DNA of 64,000 nt from Nematostella vectensis (lineage: Eukaryota > Cnidaria > Anthozoa > Actiniaria > Edwardsiidae), in contig NC_064046.1 of the NCBI RefSeq assembly GCF_932526225.1, positions 12,631,208-12,695,207 of the forward strand. The letters are read 5' to 3'. Position numbers and translations under genes: made by a program. The notes under the pieces were generated by a model. The model saw only the letters and a program-made list of their open reading frames with translations. It had not been told where the DNA came from and made no database searches. Numbering within the stretch: position 1 is the stretch's first letter; each line of letters opens with the position of its first letter. Below, piece after piece: positions 30,696-43,648 of this stretch.

Positions 30696-33600
30696 GTAAA
30701 AACTTGTTTCGCCAGAGTTTCGTAGAGCGCGGGTCTATTATATAGAGACACAAGTTCTGGCTTTGCTTCTCATTTTACCACAGGTAGCCCAAGCAATTTG
30801 AACCGACCGGCTCATTGACCGTTAAAAGAGAGAACATTTGGAGTTGCTACTTTATGCTAGTATTCTTCCATAAAAATGCAATAAATTCAATCCAACTTGA
30901 TGTAGTACTTGTAGTTGTCTATTATTTTCACGTTTAAGCGATTTTGAGCGCTCATTTTGAGGGTTAATTTCATAAGCAACTGTCGACGCAGACCACAAGG
31001 TCCGACGCACACCAGCAGATAGAGGCTGTCCGGTGATTTCTTCCTACGTTTTTGTAAATTAAGATAAAGTCATCCATACCCATAATCAATACTGTACAGA
31101 CTTTTGTTTCATATGTGATGCTTTAAAACTGGTTATTCTACTTTCAAAAATAATCTCGTCGGCTATTTTTGCAATTATCGCGTAAAAGGTGTCTTTTTCC
31201 TCGGGGATATCGATATCTTCTACGGCACTTAAAAGAAGAAATCGCAGTCATTTCATGACAGATTACCAATATAATACTCTAGACTTCTCTCACGTACCCT
31301 TTGGGGTTAGCACTGTCTGTAAGGGTTCTCGAGGGTTCTTTAAATTTTTACTTCGCAAAAAGACGTAATTTCCGTCATGACCAATCAACGAAGCTATCAG
31401 ACGAGCTGATACAAATAATAGAATGAGACGGGAAATGATATTGGTAAGCCTAGTAATGAGTATTTGTTACGTTTAAACGGGGTATTAATATCATACTTCC
31501 TTATTACTAAATCTTTCTTGGATTTCCTAAGAAATCTAGAGGTTTCTGTTTTCGATTTTTGCCAAATGTGATTACGAGATTTTAGAGAAGCCTTTTATTG
31601 ATATCGATGATCGCGTTGGGGAGTTATCAGGTTACTTATTCAAATTTCAAATTCGGGTATTCGTTTTGTTATGGATTCCCCGGTACTGTACTCGGTAGTC
31701 ATCCATTCGCCTTACCCAAGCCCCTCACGGTCAGTTTCATTAAGAATTCCCGTCTATCGCTGCACACAGCCAGCAGTACTGGTACTGAATTAGTATGACT
31801 TATAATGTAATAAGTGTAACATGTATAAATCGATGACTCGATAAAAGACGATACTATACATTTTTTTAATTGTTTGTATCATGTTTGTCAACCTCCCTTT
31901 CCCTTCCTTCGAAATCAGAACCAGCCCAACCCCCTTCCCCCCGACCACTTCTACCCCCCTTCCCTGAATTTTGCTTTTGCGGGAAAAAAAATTCCATTTA
32001 GGGTAAAGATTTCGTTTCCGAGTTTTGGCTTCGCCCCCCCCCCCCCCCCCCCCCCCCCAATTGCATTGCTGTTTCATTTTCGTGTTGTTAAGCCTGTTAG
32101 CCAAGAGAGCTGGGGACGAATAGATTGGCTATTTCAATTCATTTTTGTGCTCTTCGATAACAAGAAATGGCAAAAGATCATCCAATCATAATCGAAAGTT
32201 GTGCTCGGGAAACCCTTACACTGCACTAAAAGGTTTCGCAATAGTGCCTCTGAAAAGATTAATCGTTTCTCTCCACGCGAAACGCCTACGTTTGAGTTAG
32301 ATGTGACATCTGGAGGGGTTATGCCAGGAAATTTTATGTACGAGACGATACAGTGTCACAAATAGGGGGCGAAATGTAATTGTTTTGCCAACAAAGCTGT
32401 AAACAAGATAAAAAACCATCGATCAGCTTCGATGATCTTCGGCTCTGAGGCGGAACTGTTTGTAAAGGCACCGCAAAAAGGTGTTTTGTGCGTTTGCATA
32501 CTGAGTACCATGTAAATAGGCCGCCAGATTGACGTGATAAACAAATTCCGGTAGCGGTAATCCCTATGACACTATGAAACACAACGCGGTGTGTAGAGGT
32601 TTGCTTCAGGCAGGAAAATAAACAGTTGATTTTTTTATGTAAAAAAGAACAAATAATCTCGAAATAATTAGATGAAGTATAATAGCTTTAATTATAAAAA
32701 TGCTTTTAGGAGCTTAAAGGTGCAATTCGAAAAATTTACATACTTATAGTTTTTTGTTCTTTTTTCGTTCACTATGAAGAAAAATTAAATCGAATGGGCT
32801 AGAAAAATAATGAAAACATCAGTGAGATTACTCGCCATGGTTGGAAATCACGTATTGCAAATTATCAACTGCGTTAGTACAAAGTACAAAGCATGTTTTC
32901 GGTTTTGTTAGATAGTTCATTTCCTCTCAGAAAAAAAAAAGAAATCTTGAATCTCTAATCGCTAGAAGCAAGAAAACCTTGTTACGGAAAATGCGTAGGC
33001 GAAGCGAGCAGTAAGGAAACATCAGCGATAATTTTGCAATAAAAAGTAAATTGTATTTTACTATCACCTTTTTAACAATTTTATCTCTTTATGCTATAAA
33101 AGGAGTCGATAAAGGCAGTTCCAGTCGAGGCAATAAATAGTATTTTATAACATTAAAAGAGTTAAAATTATAATTGATGTTGACGAGTTTCGACCCAATA
33201 TCGTGAGGCATGTCCCCGATATGCGGAAAGCGCGGTGATTTGTAAAACAAATTATCCTCTAGATAAGCAAAAAATATCGAAATTTCCTGAAATCATATCA
33301 TGTGCAGAATGTAGATTCGGTTAAAAGGTATACATGTTGCACGTGCAAGATCACCTAAGAGTCTAAAAGTGCCGCCACAAAGGTGAAATAAGTGTACACA
33401 TCATGAGTTTGCTCAAACAAGCGTGCCCTACTCGAGAGCGCTAAATGCTCGGAATCCAAAACTTGACGCACGGACTTGAACTTTTATAATACTCAGACCA
33501 AAGGTACATCCTTGAGATCCCAAGCTGAATAAATACATTAAGCAAATATTTATGGGATCATTGTCAAAGTTGCTTCTGATAACTTGAATATGATTTCGTT

Positions 33601-35360
33601 TTAGAAACAACTATTGTTTTTCGTCGCACGCAATGATTTTTTTCTGGTTTTTAGTATGTTGACCGTAAAGATCCTCCTATAAAGTACACACACATTTTAC
33701 AAGGATTATGGTGGAGATCGAGATGTTTTAGCCCCGCATTTTCACTTTTCGTGGTTCTGATGGATTTTCTTCCTTATCCTAATGTGGCAAACTTCACGAC
33801 TTTACTGTGTTCAGATTCAAAACAGGAACTGTTATTGCGTTTGTAGTAACCAAATAATCCCTCTTTTGTTGGTGGTATGAAGCACCAAAAAAGTTTATCA
33901 CTCAAACACGCAATAATTTCACCTGTTGTGATCATTATTGAAAAATGAGAAAATTAAACCTTGGGTAGTCGATTATTTTTCTTCCCTCAAATGCCCTCTC
34001 CACCAAACTCTACACTTTTTGTTCTTATTATCTGATATCCCTGCGAACAAAAAGCCCTTTTACCAGCATAGAAATATTGATATCTTGAATTGGGTGAATT
34101 TAGGGGGAATAAAATAGAAACAATTTCCACTCATTCCTGGTTGCCTGACTTTAGCCTGTAAATAAGTTGGCAAATATTACGTTCATTTGAGATCTAATGA
34201 GACGTTTTTCGTGATAAACTAGGTATATTTCGTGACAGAAGGCAGAATGAAAACAAACAAATAAATGCCTTATAGGTTACCCCTAACTTTGTATTTTATT
34301 GTCATGAACCAGGCGCTAATTTGCAATTTCCTGCGCTTGCATAGAAAAACTCCAAAATGATCTAAAACGACTGTTTAAAAACATCAAACATTGCTGCAAT
34401 GATTCTAGCCAAGGAGTTGAGAGAATCAAACAGCAACAATAATGTTGTAAATAGATTTTTATGTCGCTCTTTGAGCAGGATGAATCAGAGAAGGTCATGA
34501 GTATGACCGTCCGCCATAGTTAATGTATGCATCATATTACTTCCTTAAAAAAAATCTTTCAGATAAGATAAGAAATGTGGAAACAAGCACATTGGGAAAC
34601 GAAGTTTTCTTCATGCTTGATCTAAAGTGATTTTTTTACTGTTTGTGAGTTGGTTCGGAGGAAGGGTGGCAAAACTCTTGGTAGCACGCGTTCCGATTCT
34701 ATTTTTCTCTCATTTCATTCTCAACCAGCCAAAAGCGCGCGAACTTAGTATAATACATAAATTGCGCGAATAATTATTTTCATTTCTTTTTCAAGTGAAT
34801 ACAAAGCATATCGGAATTCTTGTGCGTAGGCATAATAAAATCATGCTGAGATAAAGCCAAGGAATTTTTGATCAAACAAGTTTTATTTAAAAAGAATATT
34901 TACAGATCATCATGTTTGACCGTACACTTCGGTTCAGTATCACGTTCAAATATCGTGTCCATGTTATCAAAACATTGTTTTTAAATACCTCTTTTAACCT
35001 ATGGCGCCTGGTGAAATGTTGTGGTTTTCTCCTCTCACGATACTCGATACGGTTTTCCGAGTGCTAACAACCGAGGAAATGAATTTCCTGACCACGGCAG
35101 ATAAAAGGATGTTTTCAATGCTTCGATATCCAAGTTCTTGGAATTTTAGTCATAACAGCGTTACATTTAGCGATAAAAATCGCGTTTTGAATTCCTGTTT
35201 TTAAACGGTGGGAACTCCATCATCTTCGCTGTTCAAGGAACTCCTTGACTCTCTCTCTAAAGTTCGTGCTCATTTTTGCTGGATGACATCAGGTGTCCCT
35301 CTTGTCTTAAGAGTGCTTAGCGTTCCTCGTGCCCCTTATGTCACGTACCGATTGGATCCG
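30696..35360. other. Gene-free region
   Basis: AT-rich DNA without any ORF that looks coding. Contains a 24-base C run at about 32035-32058. I recognised no genes, RNA genes or long inverted repeats. Confidence 0.4.
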
Positions 35361-35639
35361 TTACATTCCGTATTCCTTTCTAAGCCATTCCACTAGGTTA
35401 ACATCCTTTTCGCCCAGAATGGCGGCCGTGCTTCGTCTTCGTCTTTGTTTCCCTCGTGCGACTTCTTTCTCGCCGAAAGGAATGTCTATTTTATTTGGGT
35501 TCTTTGTTTGTCTCTTTTCCTCGTTTTTCTCTTGGAAAAAATCCGGAAAGGCCATCTGTGCGATTCTGTAATCTTCTTGGTTCAATGTACTGGTGTAATT
35601 AATTCGCTTGGAGAATCCGCACGCATCGGTCTTAGTCAT
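35361..35639 (-). CDS. Possible 92-codon ORF of unknown function
   Basis: ATG 35639 to TAA 35361 on the minus strand. The peptide has balanced composition with a charged middle (QEKNEEKRQTKNPNK), a basic cluster KQRRRRS and an end VEWLRKEYGM. No family was recognised and no splice partners found. A T-rich region with AATAAA-like sequence lies further downstream on the same strand. It could be the coding part of a small single-exon gene or chance. Confidence 0.25.
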   Translation of the reverse strand: MTKTDACGFSKRINYTSTLNQEDYRIAQMAFPDFFQEKNEEKRQTKNPNKIDIPFGEKEVARGKQRRRRSTAAILGEKDVNLVEWLRKEYGM

Positions 35640-37404
35640 ATTTCCTTTTTCTTAAATTGACACTTTTTTCTTTAAACCTCAGGATAAATATTTTCTTTTT
35701 TCTCCTTGTTGTCGTTTGATGCCTCGCAGTCGACGATTCAAATGTTTTCTTAGATAAACAGAGAGCGGCTCGTGTTTTATGATCAAACGAATGTGCGTAA
35801 CACTCTTAATATAAGCGATCAAATCTGTTATCGAGTTACATAGGAGGTCGGCTTTTATACTCTCATATTAAGGCCAGGCTGCTCAGCTTAATCCAGGCCA
35901 GGTCACTCAACCAGAAGACGGGAGCGTCCGCTCCGGCACGCGTCACGTTTGCTGGAGGCTATGCTTGTTTTTAAGTTATCAATATTTTCGATAATTTGTT
36001 TGTTGCGCGCTACAAGATATCTTTTAGTCGGCATTGAATAAAAACTCAAGTACTTAAGCTCACAAAAATGTTGAAGATTCTAGAAAGAACAGGGGAGAAA
36101 GTCTTTTGACTCAATCAAAACAAAAATATGTCAAATTCAAATGAGTAAAACTTAATGAGGTTATAATCTTTTTTTTGTTGTATAACCAAACAATGCTTAT
36201 GTAATGTCTATTTTTAACTTTAGCAATTCTATACATCATGCATATTTATAGTCTAACAATTTTATACGAATGTTTACTGAGTTTTGTGTGTTTTTTCCTT
36301 AATCCGCTACTTCCTGTACCTTGGAAAATATCATTTACAAAATTATGGCTTGGATTAAGGGTACTCACGCAAAACATTTTGTGATATGTGCGACAAAAAA
36401 GGCTTGACCTTGGCAAAATTTATTATGAAGACTCCGAATAAATTGTCATCCAACAGAAAGACAATAATAGCATCAACTTTATTTGCTCCGTGTAAGAACT
36501 ACGGTGAATCGATAGGTCCTGCGGCAATAGGGGTTCGTTATCTTTTTAACTAATCTAATTAATATTGCTATGCTTATTGGTTCAAGACGCTCTGCCCGCC
36601 AAATTTGAACTTTGGAGTCACATTTCTCTGAAATAAGTGCTCTTGCACTCATATTTATTAGGGGGCTTAGGTTCGAAGTAAGAAAGCTTTCAACCTTTGC
36701 ATTTTTGTTAAAATCGTATGTTCGGAGCATGGAGAAATCCCTTTCGGATATCTGCTAATAACTTTTTATACTTCACTTATTACAATTTTGCGCTTTGTCT
36801 CTTGCCAAAGCAAACATTCCGCTGGCTAAACGTGTGAAAATACGGTCTCACATTTCCAAAAGCCTGTTAGTGTGGTAGAATTTAGCTTTCCAAAGAAAGT
36901 CACTTTTTCTTTCAAAGATTTTTGACAACGATTTTCATGTTAAGATTGACAACTAAAACGATTCACGCATTTAAATAAAGTTACCAATTTTGCTTTATTC
37001 GATCCTCAATACAACTATTATCGCATACAAGCCACAGCAATAAAGTTTACTGGAATTCACAGTAGTAGCAGTCCTCTAATTATTATTTTATCGACACAGA
37101 CAGAACGCACAATATTTTCTTAAAACAAGCCGCAAGCAAGGTTTGTTCCATAAGCTCATTGATGAATTCGAGAGTGTCCAGCTTATAATCGGGGTCTCCG
37201 TCTTCGATACATAGTAGGCCATGAGGACTCACGGAAAATTTCTGCGAAGAAATTGTAATTCTTCTGGCTCCAGACGGGCTGCATTTATATTCACTATTTC
37301 TTTCAGCTTTTTGCATCCGCATAAGCATTCCACTGCTCTTACTGACAATTGCGGGTTATTGCTGATATTTATATTTTACAATTTTCTAAAAAAATATCTT
37401 CGCT
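35640..37404. other. Gene-free region
   Basis: AT-rich, no supported ORF or repeat recognised. Confidence 0.35.
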
Positions 37405-38474
37405 TCACCAAACGCCGTATCGTTCTATGTCCTTTAGTTCTATGTCCTTTAGTTCTATGTCTCTTAGTTTAGTTGATGCTTTCATGAGTCGTACAGCATC
37501 AACTGATGACGGCAAAATTTGCCCTAGTGCAGAGGTTTCCTCAATGTCCTGTAAAAAAAGTACACACAAACTTAAGATTCCTTCTCAACTTCATTTCTTG
37601 AATATCAGAACTTATAAAAAATACAAGGCAACTACAGTCAACTTCCTCAGAAGCAGACACGTCAGGAACTAAAAACAGTGTTACAAGGGCTGTCAGCTAA
37701 TGAAAATTAAGAAAGACATCGTTGCTTACAATTCTTTCACTTAGACGGGAGTTTGCTGTACCTCAATTTCAGGGTGTCAAACCCCAGGATGTTTCGCTAC
37801 ATTCATGGAATACATTCGGGCTTGTTGGTATTTACATTTCACCCAGCTTATAAATCAGGCTCACATAACTTATATTTACATATTCACATCGTAAACTCAA
37901 ATGACAACTTCCCGTAATAAAACTCTTTTAGTAAAATAGAACGAGTAAAATATTTCGTTCCCTTCTGAACCAATTATTTGTCTCTCAAGTACTTATTGAC
38001 CTATGGATTTTTTACCTGGAATGGTTCTAACGCGGCTTCAGCAGCGGCGCTGGTCTCAGAGGTTTCCGGTTGGAAAAACACGCTGGAACTTGAGGCAGTT
38101 TCATCTCTACAGCTCTGCAATTTTGATTTTCGAAATAAATAACAAATTGAAAAGGAGGATCAAGACTGGTCAAGACAGTACAGAAACAGCAGAATCTATA
38201 CGGCAAGCGACAGAACATTGACTTTGAGAAAGATCATTTTTTTTACCTCGTGTGAAGTTTTCATGCGTTTGTTTCCAAGCTCCAAATCGACTCGCTGTCG
38301 ACAGTACATACAAATGCTTCTAGACCAGCCCTTTTTGCCTTTGTCATCTAGCTCCAAGAAAACTTTCTCTACTCTGTTCGCCTTTCTCAGGGACCTCTGT
38401 TCCACATCTGAAGGCTTACTGCCACACCAAGCCTCGTGGTTTGGGCAGCAACATGCCTGCCTTTTGAACACCAT
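37405..38474 (-). CDS. Three-exon gene of unknown function, Cys-containing protein
   Basis: Minus-strand exons 38474-38247, 38114-38016 and 37548-37405. Each junction has GT/AG signals (donors GTAAAAAA and GTAAAAAAT; acceptors TTGCAG and TTTTTTTACAG). All phases are zero, giving 156 aa. Exon 1 has QACCCPNHEAWCG and RSICMYCRQRVDLE, so several Cys/His that could bind metal, then KRMKTSHE. Exon 2 is Ser/Ala/Glu-rich. Exon 3 ends with KDIELKDIERYGVW and contains a 15-bp triplication (LKDIE units). The first ATG is taken as start; the frame is open a little further upstream, so an extra 5' exon is possible. The Cys pattern loosely recalls the C-terminal zinc region of piggyBac-derived proteins, but I cannot support that. 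Confidence 0.5.
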
Positions 38475-39128
38475 GACAAGCTTTTCTAACTTCTCGGACA
38501 AAGTTTGCAAGCAAACAGAACTCAGAAGCGTTTCTTTAAAATATATACAATAGATTTTCAAACTATTTTCGAAGAGATAATGAATAGCGAGAGACTTGTC
38601 TTAATATATCGAGGAGGAAGCATGTAGAATTCAAAATGGCGACGTGAGCGCTAGGTCGGAAATGTAACTTCCGAACATACGATTCGGACAAAACTCGGGG
38701 ATAAGTTGTAACAATCCAACCTTTGTTTTATTCTTAATTTAAATGTTTGTCAATCAATGGATAAGATACGGAAAACACCCGAAGATGTATTTTAGCCAAT
38801 CAGAGGGCAGGATTTTACTGAAGTTTTATAGCTACTTCTGCGCATGCGTTGCCGCAGGGTACCGTAGTTCTTACACGAACCATTACCAATAAAGAATTGA
38901 CTTAGCTCGAAAAAAATCTCGTACCCAAAAAAAGCAAAAGGCGGGAGGAATCAGTGGGGGGGGGGGGGGGGAAGTGGTGATACAATCATTATTTTCCATT
39001 TCGTCTATTTCCAACAAAAATCCCTTCTGTATATCTTCTTAAATTTTTTGTGTTTTCGAGGGAACTGAAGCCGCCTGCGAACAGCACCAACATTTAGTGA
39101 AAAAGCAGCCAGCATTGATGGCCCAAAT
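38475..39128. other. Upstream region of the three-exon gene
   Basis: Contains AAAATGGCGACGTGAGCG at about 38634 (promoter-like, GC-richer) and an 18-base G run at about 38956. No ORF supported. Confidence 0.35.
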
Positions 39129-39832
39129 GGCGCTGTTTTCGCAACATGCTTGAAGGTATTGTACAGTAGTTGGCCAACATTTTATTTATCTTTAGTACAA
39201 CGGAGCGTATCGGTGCTAGCGATGTTGACGGATGTTGGCGTTGTTCACGACGAGCTCATGAAGTTTCAAAATTAATTTCTGAACAATAAGAAAGTGTTAT
39301 ATGAATTATTTTTATTTCTTTATATCTATGTTGCAGACACTTGTAATTAAATAGATATCATACACCTGTTTCATTTAATTGATGTTTATTTAATTTCTTA
39401 AAAAAAATTGCCTGTGGGGCACACGAAGTGTCACGTGTTGTGCACAGCTGATTTTATTGATACCCCCATAATCATAGGGAAGAGAAGCTGATCATACATG
39501 TTATGTAAGAAGCTTTTACAAGCGTTTTATATAAGTAGTTTTACTTGTTATGTAATGATGAGTTGTCATGAAACGAAAGAAGCTTTCATCAAAGCCAAAG
39601 ATGAGCCTACGAGAGAGGGGGTATAATAATTATTCATATCACAATTTTTTTTGTTATCCAAGAATATAGTTTTGTTCTGAAATTCATTTCTAAACTTCAT
39701 GAGCTCGACGTGAACAACGCAAACATCCGTCAACATCGCTAGCACTGTTACGCTACTTTGAACAAAAGATAAAAAATGTTGGCCAATTACTGTACTGTAC
39801 AACACCTCCCAGCATGATGCGAAAACAGCGCC
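39129..39832. mobile_element. 700-bp foldback element with ~170-bp inverted arms
   Basis: The left arm starts GGCGCTGTTTTCGCA (39129) and runs through TGCTAGCGATGTTGACGGAT and GAGCTCATGAAGTTT to about 39295. The right arm (about 39655-39832) is its inverse, ending TGCGAAAACAGCGCC. The arms differ at scattered positions and by small indels. The ~360-bp centre is AT-rich and non-coding. No transposase is visible, so it is non-autonomous. Confidence 0.85.
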
Positions 39833-40320
39833 AACCTTTTAGAATTTGAAAAGATTTAAGAAATCGCGTAAATAATGATCATATGGGAGCGGGTTGAAAA
39901 TGCGTGATTTTTAGGAAAGCAGTCCTTTAATTAACGCGGGCCATCTTAATGATTCGTTCACACGAAAATGTTTTTTTTGTCCTTTATGTTCTTTATGTGG
40001 GTTTGGATAAGATTTATAGTTTATTCAACGTAGGCAAGGAAATTCCACTAGCACGAAAAATCTGACGTTCTCCGATTAATAATAGTTTTATTTTATTTTT
40101 ACAGTTTTTCCTTCCGCACAGGTTTTGAGATTACTCTCAAGATCGGTTGACACGAAAACACGATGCAAATAAGTTCCTTTGCAACTCTTCCTGTTGCAAA
40201 CTTTCTTCCAGTTCCTATCCAATAACATGGGGGTGCTTAGCAGGGAAGTTAAATAGAGATGTCAAATGAAAGGCGTTGTTCTTAGACAAGATCGAGAGTG
40301 CCTTTGTTATGTAGCTATGA
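39833..40320. other. Gene-free spacer
   Basis: AT-rich with no supported coding sequence; ends in a C run at about 40325-40342. Confidence 0.35.
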
Positions 40321-40339
40321 CATGCCCACCCCCCCCCCC

Positions 40340-40500
40340 CCCTTCCAGGGAAAACGAGACTGAGGAAAGCCCAAAACAATTTGGCGAAGGACCGCGAAGC
40401 AGGAGAGGGACTGGGCCGGGTGCGTGGAGGACATGGAAGGAGGTGCGGGCAATTGCAGCTGATCGAGAGAAGTTTCGGTCGACATCATGATTTTGTCGCA
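40340..40500 (+). pseudogene. Probable retroelement ORF terminus remnant
   Basis: The frame ending near 40490 contains AWRTWKEVRAIAADREKFRS, which resembles the W..W.EVR.IA.DR..WR pattern at the end of many LINE reverse transcriptase ORFs. An overlapping frame reads AKDREAGEGLGR. Only a short fragment remains, and the element family was not identified. Confidence 0.45.
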
Positions 40501-40978
40501 GTTCCATTTCTTTTGGATACAATCAAAATTCCATTACACCGACGTCACAGTTGCCTTCTGACGCCATGAACAAGGTACCGTTATGGAAATGGCGCATTGT
40601 CTGCGTTTATGCTTGCAAGTTATAAGAAAGAACTTGAACTTTTGAAAAAAAGAGGCCCTGTAAACGCTTTTCAATTAAGGGGTAAAACTAATTAAAAATC
40701 AGAATACACCAGAGCCCCTGACGTGGGATGGATATAGATTTGTTACACGTGTTTCCCCTAATCTAGATACCGTATAAATCGTATAAGGGTACATCGCCTG
40801 CTCGACCCGTCAGATGTCAAATTGTCGGTCCCTCACTGTGAGTCATACTCTCTCCCTTCACTTCTCTATACAGCCTTATATATATGTCTTCTTTTTTTAG
40901 ACTATCAGAAAATATTTTTTTTCGAAATAATCGGATCGCTGTGGTGATTTTGCTAGAGGGCGGACTTTCGAAATCAAG

Positions 40979-41160
40979 CAGGGCCGTAGCAAGGGGTGGG
41001 ACACTTGGGGCACGTGCCCCCCCCCCAATATTTTCAAAAATTATAAGGAGGCGTGGCTGTGCACCCCCCCCCCCAATATTTTCTTATTCTGTATTGTGCC
41101 CCCCCCCCCCTCCATATTTTCTTAATGTTTCTGTATTGTGCCCCAACAGTTGTCAAGCGT
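40979..41160 (+). repeat. Interspersed repeat, family A copy
   Basis: CAGGGCCGTAGCAAGGGGTG, GGGCACGTGCCCCCCCCC, AATATTTTCAAAAATTATAA, GGCGTGGCTGTGCACCC, then TTTCTGTATTGTGCCCC. This is the fullest of the copies in the window. Confidence 0.75.
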
Positions 41161-41770
41161 GACAGGAAATCTCGAACGGCATTTTCCCTATTTTTACGTT
41201 CTGTGCGCGCGGTCACGGACGTCAACGCCGTTTTTCAGCTATTCGTGAGCGCGCGCGCCGATTTTGATACCGTTCGTCGTGTTGACTTGCTTAAGCTCTC
41301 AATTATCTAATTACATAAAAATCCTGGCCTTTCATGGTTATGTAACCAACCTTTTACACGTGGCATCCAGATGCAAAACAAAATGATGATGAGATGAATT
41401 ACCGAAAAATAGCAAGCGTGAACTCTGAAATGACAAAGTAAACGCTCAAGCACCGGACACTTTGTGTCAACGGGCTTCCACCCAAAGCAAATGGACATTT
41501 TCCTAGCATTCTCGAACGATATCTACACGCCTTTATCTTGTAACAGACCGATTTTATCTAAATTGTTATAGAGTCGAACCTCGATTTTACATTGGCGTTT
41601 CTTGTTCCCGGCGGAAAAATACAGTGAATACAATGTATAAGAAATTACCTCGATCTAACGATATTGAATAAAGCGATATTCTCGATTCAAATACAATACA
41701 AATAAGCCACATTTGTAAATAATTTTTCTTTTTTATATTAATTTGTATATATATTTTTTTCTGAAATTTT
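41161..41770. other. Gene-free spacer
   Basis: No gene recognised; AT-rich. Confidence 0.35.
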
Positions 41771-41774
41771 AATA

Positions 41775-41935
41775 AATTATCATCATCATCATCACCACTA
41801 TTATTATTATTGTTATTATTATAATTATTTTTATTATTATTATTATCATTATTTTTATTATTATTATCATTTTTGTTCATTCTATTATTACTATTATAAT
41901 AATAATAATGATGATATAATAATGTTAATATTAAG
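41775..41935. repeat. (ATC)n/(ATT)n simple repeats
   Basis: Interrupted trinucleotide repeats (ATC, ATT, AAT). Poly-Asn ORFs are artefacts. Confidence 0.9.
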
Positions 41936-41996
41936 AAATGTTAAATATTCCTATCGAAATTTGTAAATATGATTATTGGTTTTATTATTATATAAT

Positions 41997-41999
41997 ATT

Positions 42000-42072
<73 letters not shown>

Positions 42073-42094
42073 CAACAACAACAACAACAACAAC

Positions 42095-42164
<70 letters not shown>

Positions 42165-42174
42165 TCTTTATTAA
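41997..42174. repeat. (TAA)n with an internal (CAA)n block
   Basis: TAA units with about ten CAA units at 42067-42096. It lies where the 3' tail of the minus-strand LINE ends and may be that element's tail. Confidence 0.95.
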
Positions 42175-43648
42175 CAATAATTTATAAAATCTAATAATCT
42201 ATGTACAATTCTCTACAATCACATTTTTTGACATTAAAAATTTTTGGTTAAACACTGATGAATTCAATAAATGATAACAATGTGTAAATATAATTTAAAA
42301 GCAAAAAACTAATTCTAAAAGTATGGAGTGTTAAAATATCGAGAAAACTAAAAACTAAAAAGTACATTAATCTTATTCAACCCGAGCTTTCAGAGTTGGC
42401 AATTTTAAAGTCAGTGTTCTTCAAATCGAATCTGTAATTTCTTGCCCTTGACCCTCTAAGACAGACAAGCGCAAAACGGAGAAGGGCGAAGGAGACTCTG
42501 GCCCTTATCCAGCTTATAGTGTTACTATATCGTTCTCCCTTCTTAACAGCTAGCAGCTCGGCGAGGCGACTGTGAAAACGCAGACATTCTTTACCCATCC
42601 CACCAGTGCTTGTAAATACTAAAGGCGTAAAGGTTCCTTGTTCAACTTCAAGAACTCTTCGGGAGTATAATCTTTTCTTCTCGTTCTCATGATTGCGATA
42701 AATCTGGTGTAGTTGTAAGTCCCTATAAGAGCCAGCATTAGGGTAACAGACCCTGACATCAAAGAACGCTGCTATTTGTGGTTCCCAGAAACCCCGCGCG
42801 TGTATATCTAGTCTTGCATCTGGGGCAGTATTAGATCCTCTTCCGAGTTGTTCCCCTGTGATATCTTGCAGGACAGGCTCGATCTTTACATCATTGCAGA
42901 CCATATCCAGAAGATCCGCTTCCAGATCCCTTAATTCGTTATGGCGCTGGGAAATGAATCCTCCTCGCTTACAGATCATCGCGTGATCTACTGTGAACTT
43001 GTCCCCGGACACGCAAGTAGTGGGGATATCGTTTATGGGCCAATCATAGCGTAGTTTGATGGCGTCGCGAAATTCCCCCTTGTTTAGGTTGTAGCCCACT
43101 GTAAGCCACACTGAAGATCCCTTTTCTGCGGCAAGATCTAGTGCGCGGTGGATGTTCCGCGGAGCTTCGTCCCTAATGCCATCTGCTATCTCCTTAAGTA
43201 CCTCAGCCCTCTCGCTTTTTACAGCTTGCTGTAGTTACTTCACAACAGAATCGTCAGGCAACTGATGACTTTGAACTACTATCTGTCGGACAAGTGGGGC
43301 GGTAGCTTTAACAGAAGATGATAGCTCTATATCTGCTATAAGACATGGATTTGTCATGCTTAGACCCCCTAGACGGACGGGTAGGGCAAGAACGTCTCTC
43401 TCAAGCGGACTGCACCTATGGTCAGTGATTGCGGGAATGAGCACATTCGATATCGCGTTCTCAAGCGCCTCTAGTGAATCCTGAATGTCTGGCAGAGTCC
43501 TTAGAAAATAAGTATGGCGATGTTTCAGGCCGAAGGTATATGCAGCATAGCATGCCTGTGGTTGCGAGAGGGCAAATTCTGCTAGCTTTGTAACCTCGCC
43601 TACCCATTTGTCCACTTTTTCATTGACGTATTCTTCTAGATAATCCCG
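42175..43648 (-). mobile_element. 5'-truncated LINE remnant, C-terminal ORF part
   Basis: Minus-strand frames 43615-43235 and 43111-42377 make one ORF broken near 43,225. Motifs: [20 protein letters not shown] followed by [77 protein letters not shown] and [13 protein letters not shown]. This is the region after the reverse transcriptase in a LINE family I know to be common in cnidarians. Downstream lies about 200 bases of 3' UTR and the (TAA)n tail. The RT domain itself is missing, so the copy is truncated at about 43648. Confidence 0.8.
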
